Below, piece by piece: positions 63,269 through 64,000 of a stretch of 64,000 nucleotides of DNA (its first letter is position 1; each line of letters starts with the position of its first letter). Origin of the DNA: Paenibacillus borealis (GTDB taxonomy: Bacteria; Bacillota; Bacilli; Paenibacillales; Paenibacillaceae); the NCBI RefSeq assembly GCF_000758665.1, contig NZ_CP009285.1, positions 1-64,000 on the forward strand, in the 5' to 3' direction. The notes below the pieces were generated by a model. That model ran no database searches. It worked only from the letters and a program-made list of their open reading frames with translations, and was not told where the DNA came from. Made by a program: the position numbers and the translations under genes.

Positions 63269-63313
63269 TCTATTGGCTCATCATCACGTAGCGCTACCCC
63301 CGGCCCGCTCACA

Positions 63314-63342
63314 TTGACAGGGGGTGGAACGTTGTGTACATT
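63314..63342 (+). promoter_or_regulatory. Sigma-A promoter upstream of nadA
   Basis: TTGACA (63314-63319), a 17-base spacer and TACATT (63337-63342). The leader to the start codon is about 65 bases. Confidence 0.65.
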
Positions 63343-63414
63343 AGTGATTAAATATTAAATAATATAACTTAATAGAATGTACTGGCTATATGCCATGAAG
63401 ACATAAGGGGGAGA

Positions 63415-64000
63415 ATGACCGTGGAAGCTCTGGCGCTTGAGCGCAAGCAGGAACAGAATCGTGAACTTCGTGTGCGCCTTGAACAGCTTAAGAAAGAACG
63501 GAATGCAATAATTCTGGCTCATTATTATCAGCGTGATGAAATTCAGGAAGTGGCGGATTTCCGTGGAGACTCGTTTTTGCTGGCTCAGAAGGCTGCGGAG
63601 ACAGAGGCCGATGTAATTGTGTTCTGTGGTGTTCACTTTATGGGGGAAAGCGCCAAGATTCTTGCGCCGAACAAGACTGTCTTAATTCCTGATGAACGCG
63701 CCGGCTGTCCTATGGCGGATATGGTCAATGTGGACGGACTCCGGAAGCTGAAGGCGCAGTATCCTAACGCCAAAGTAGTAACCTATATCAATTCTTCAGC
63801 CGAGATTAAAGCGGAAACGGACATTTGCTGTACCTCTGCCAATGCCGTCAAGGTGATTGAATCCCTTGATGCGGAAGAGATTATCTGGGTACCCGATAAG
63901 AACCTGGGCCAATATGTTCAGGATAAGACCGGCAAGAAGCTGATTATATGGGAAGGCTACTGTAACACTCACGATATGCTTACCGTCAAAGATGTAGTGG
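63415..64000 (+). CDS. nadA: Quinolinate synthase NadA (partial, runs off the window)
   Basis: NadA condenses iminoaspartate and dihydroxyacetone phosphate to quinolinate for NAD synthesis, using a 4Fe-4S cluster. The visible 195 residues include [45 protein letters not shown] and the cluster ligand region around C138-C139 ([10 protein letters not shown]). The start is ATG 63415 or GTG 63421. The AAGGGGG at 63405-63411 fits the GTG spacing better. The 3' end lies beyond the window. Confidence 0.93.
   Translation, partial: MTVEALALERKQEQNRELRVRLEQLKKERNAIILAHYYQRDEIQEVADFRGDSFLLAQKAAETEADVIVFCGVHFMGESAKILAPNKTVLIPDERAGCPMADMVNVDGLRKLKAQYPNAKVVTYINSSAEIKAETDICCTSANAVKVIESLDAEEIIWVPDKNLGQYVQDKTGKKLIIWEGYCNTHDMLTVKDVV

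Overview
The window is the replication-origin end of a Gram-positive, endospore-forming Firmicute chromosome, most likely Paenibacillus or a close relative. This rests on the gene order dnaA-dnaN-yaaA-recF-remB-gyrB-gyrA followed by an rRNA operon and then the csfB to ftsH block known from Bacillus subtilis, on the many sporulation genes (csfB, yabG, sspF, spoVG, fin, spoVT, yabP, yabQ, spoIIE) and on the general look of the 16S and 23S sequences. Almost every gene lies on the + strand, as expected for a leading-strand arm leaving oriC. The genus is an inference from the sequence alone.

Layout. 1-10.3 kb: replication initiation and topology (dnaA, oriC, dnaN, yaaA, recF, remB, gyrB, a minus-strand YheC/YheD ATP-grasp gene, gyrA). 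10.4-11.5 kb: an HD-GYP protein. 11.6-17.1 kb: a 16S-23S-5S operon with two tandem promoters, long processing stems and no spacer tRNA. 17.2-18.3 kb: a lipoprotein and a membrane protein of unknown function. 18.4-26.4 kb: csfB, a PLP decarboxylase, tmk, darA, yaaR, holB, ricT, yabA, trmN6, rsmI. 26.4-27.8 kb: a structured non-coding stretch and minus-strand abrB with a Spo0A-box-rich control region. 27.8-37.8 kb: an HD-domain phosphohydrolase, tatD, a c-di-AMP riboswitch controlling a G5/3D-domain cell-wall protein, rnmV, rsmA, yabG, veg, sspF, ispE, purR, spoVG. 38-50.7 kb: glmU, prs, a small minus-strand gene, pth, fin, mfd, a parvulin lipoprotein, spoVT, a MOP-family flippase and yabN/mazG. 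51-56.4 kb: HU, rqcP, yabP, yabQ, divIC, yabR, spoIIE. 56.4-57.3 kb: a non-coding stretch rich in inverted repeats. 57.3-64 kb: yabS, yabT, tilS, hpt, ftsH and the start of nadA.

How it works together. The left end duplicates and untwists DNA. The middle makes nucleotides (tmk, purR, prs), cell-wall and isoprenoid precursors (glmU, ispE) and mature ribosomes (rnmV, rsmA, rsmI). Sporulation control is interleaved throughout. Spo0A-type boxes lie at abrB and spoIIE, a sigma-H promoter at spoVG, and sigma-F/G-type promoters at csfB, sspF, spoVT and possibly fin, so several steps of the sporulation cascade can be read from promoter sequence in one window.

The least explained features are a roughly 62-base hairpin element present three times in the same orientation (35267, 37843, 46487), two long structured non-coding stretches (26378-27260 and 56438-57265), a small autonomous minus-strand gene at 40557-40757, a low-complexity linker inside the decarboxylase, and an AbrB whose C-terminal half carries two CxxC pairs. 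No CRISPR array, prophage, transposase or tRNA gene was seen.
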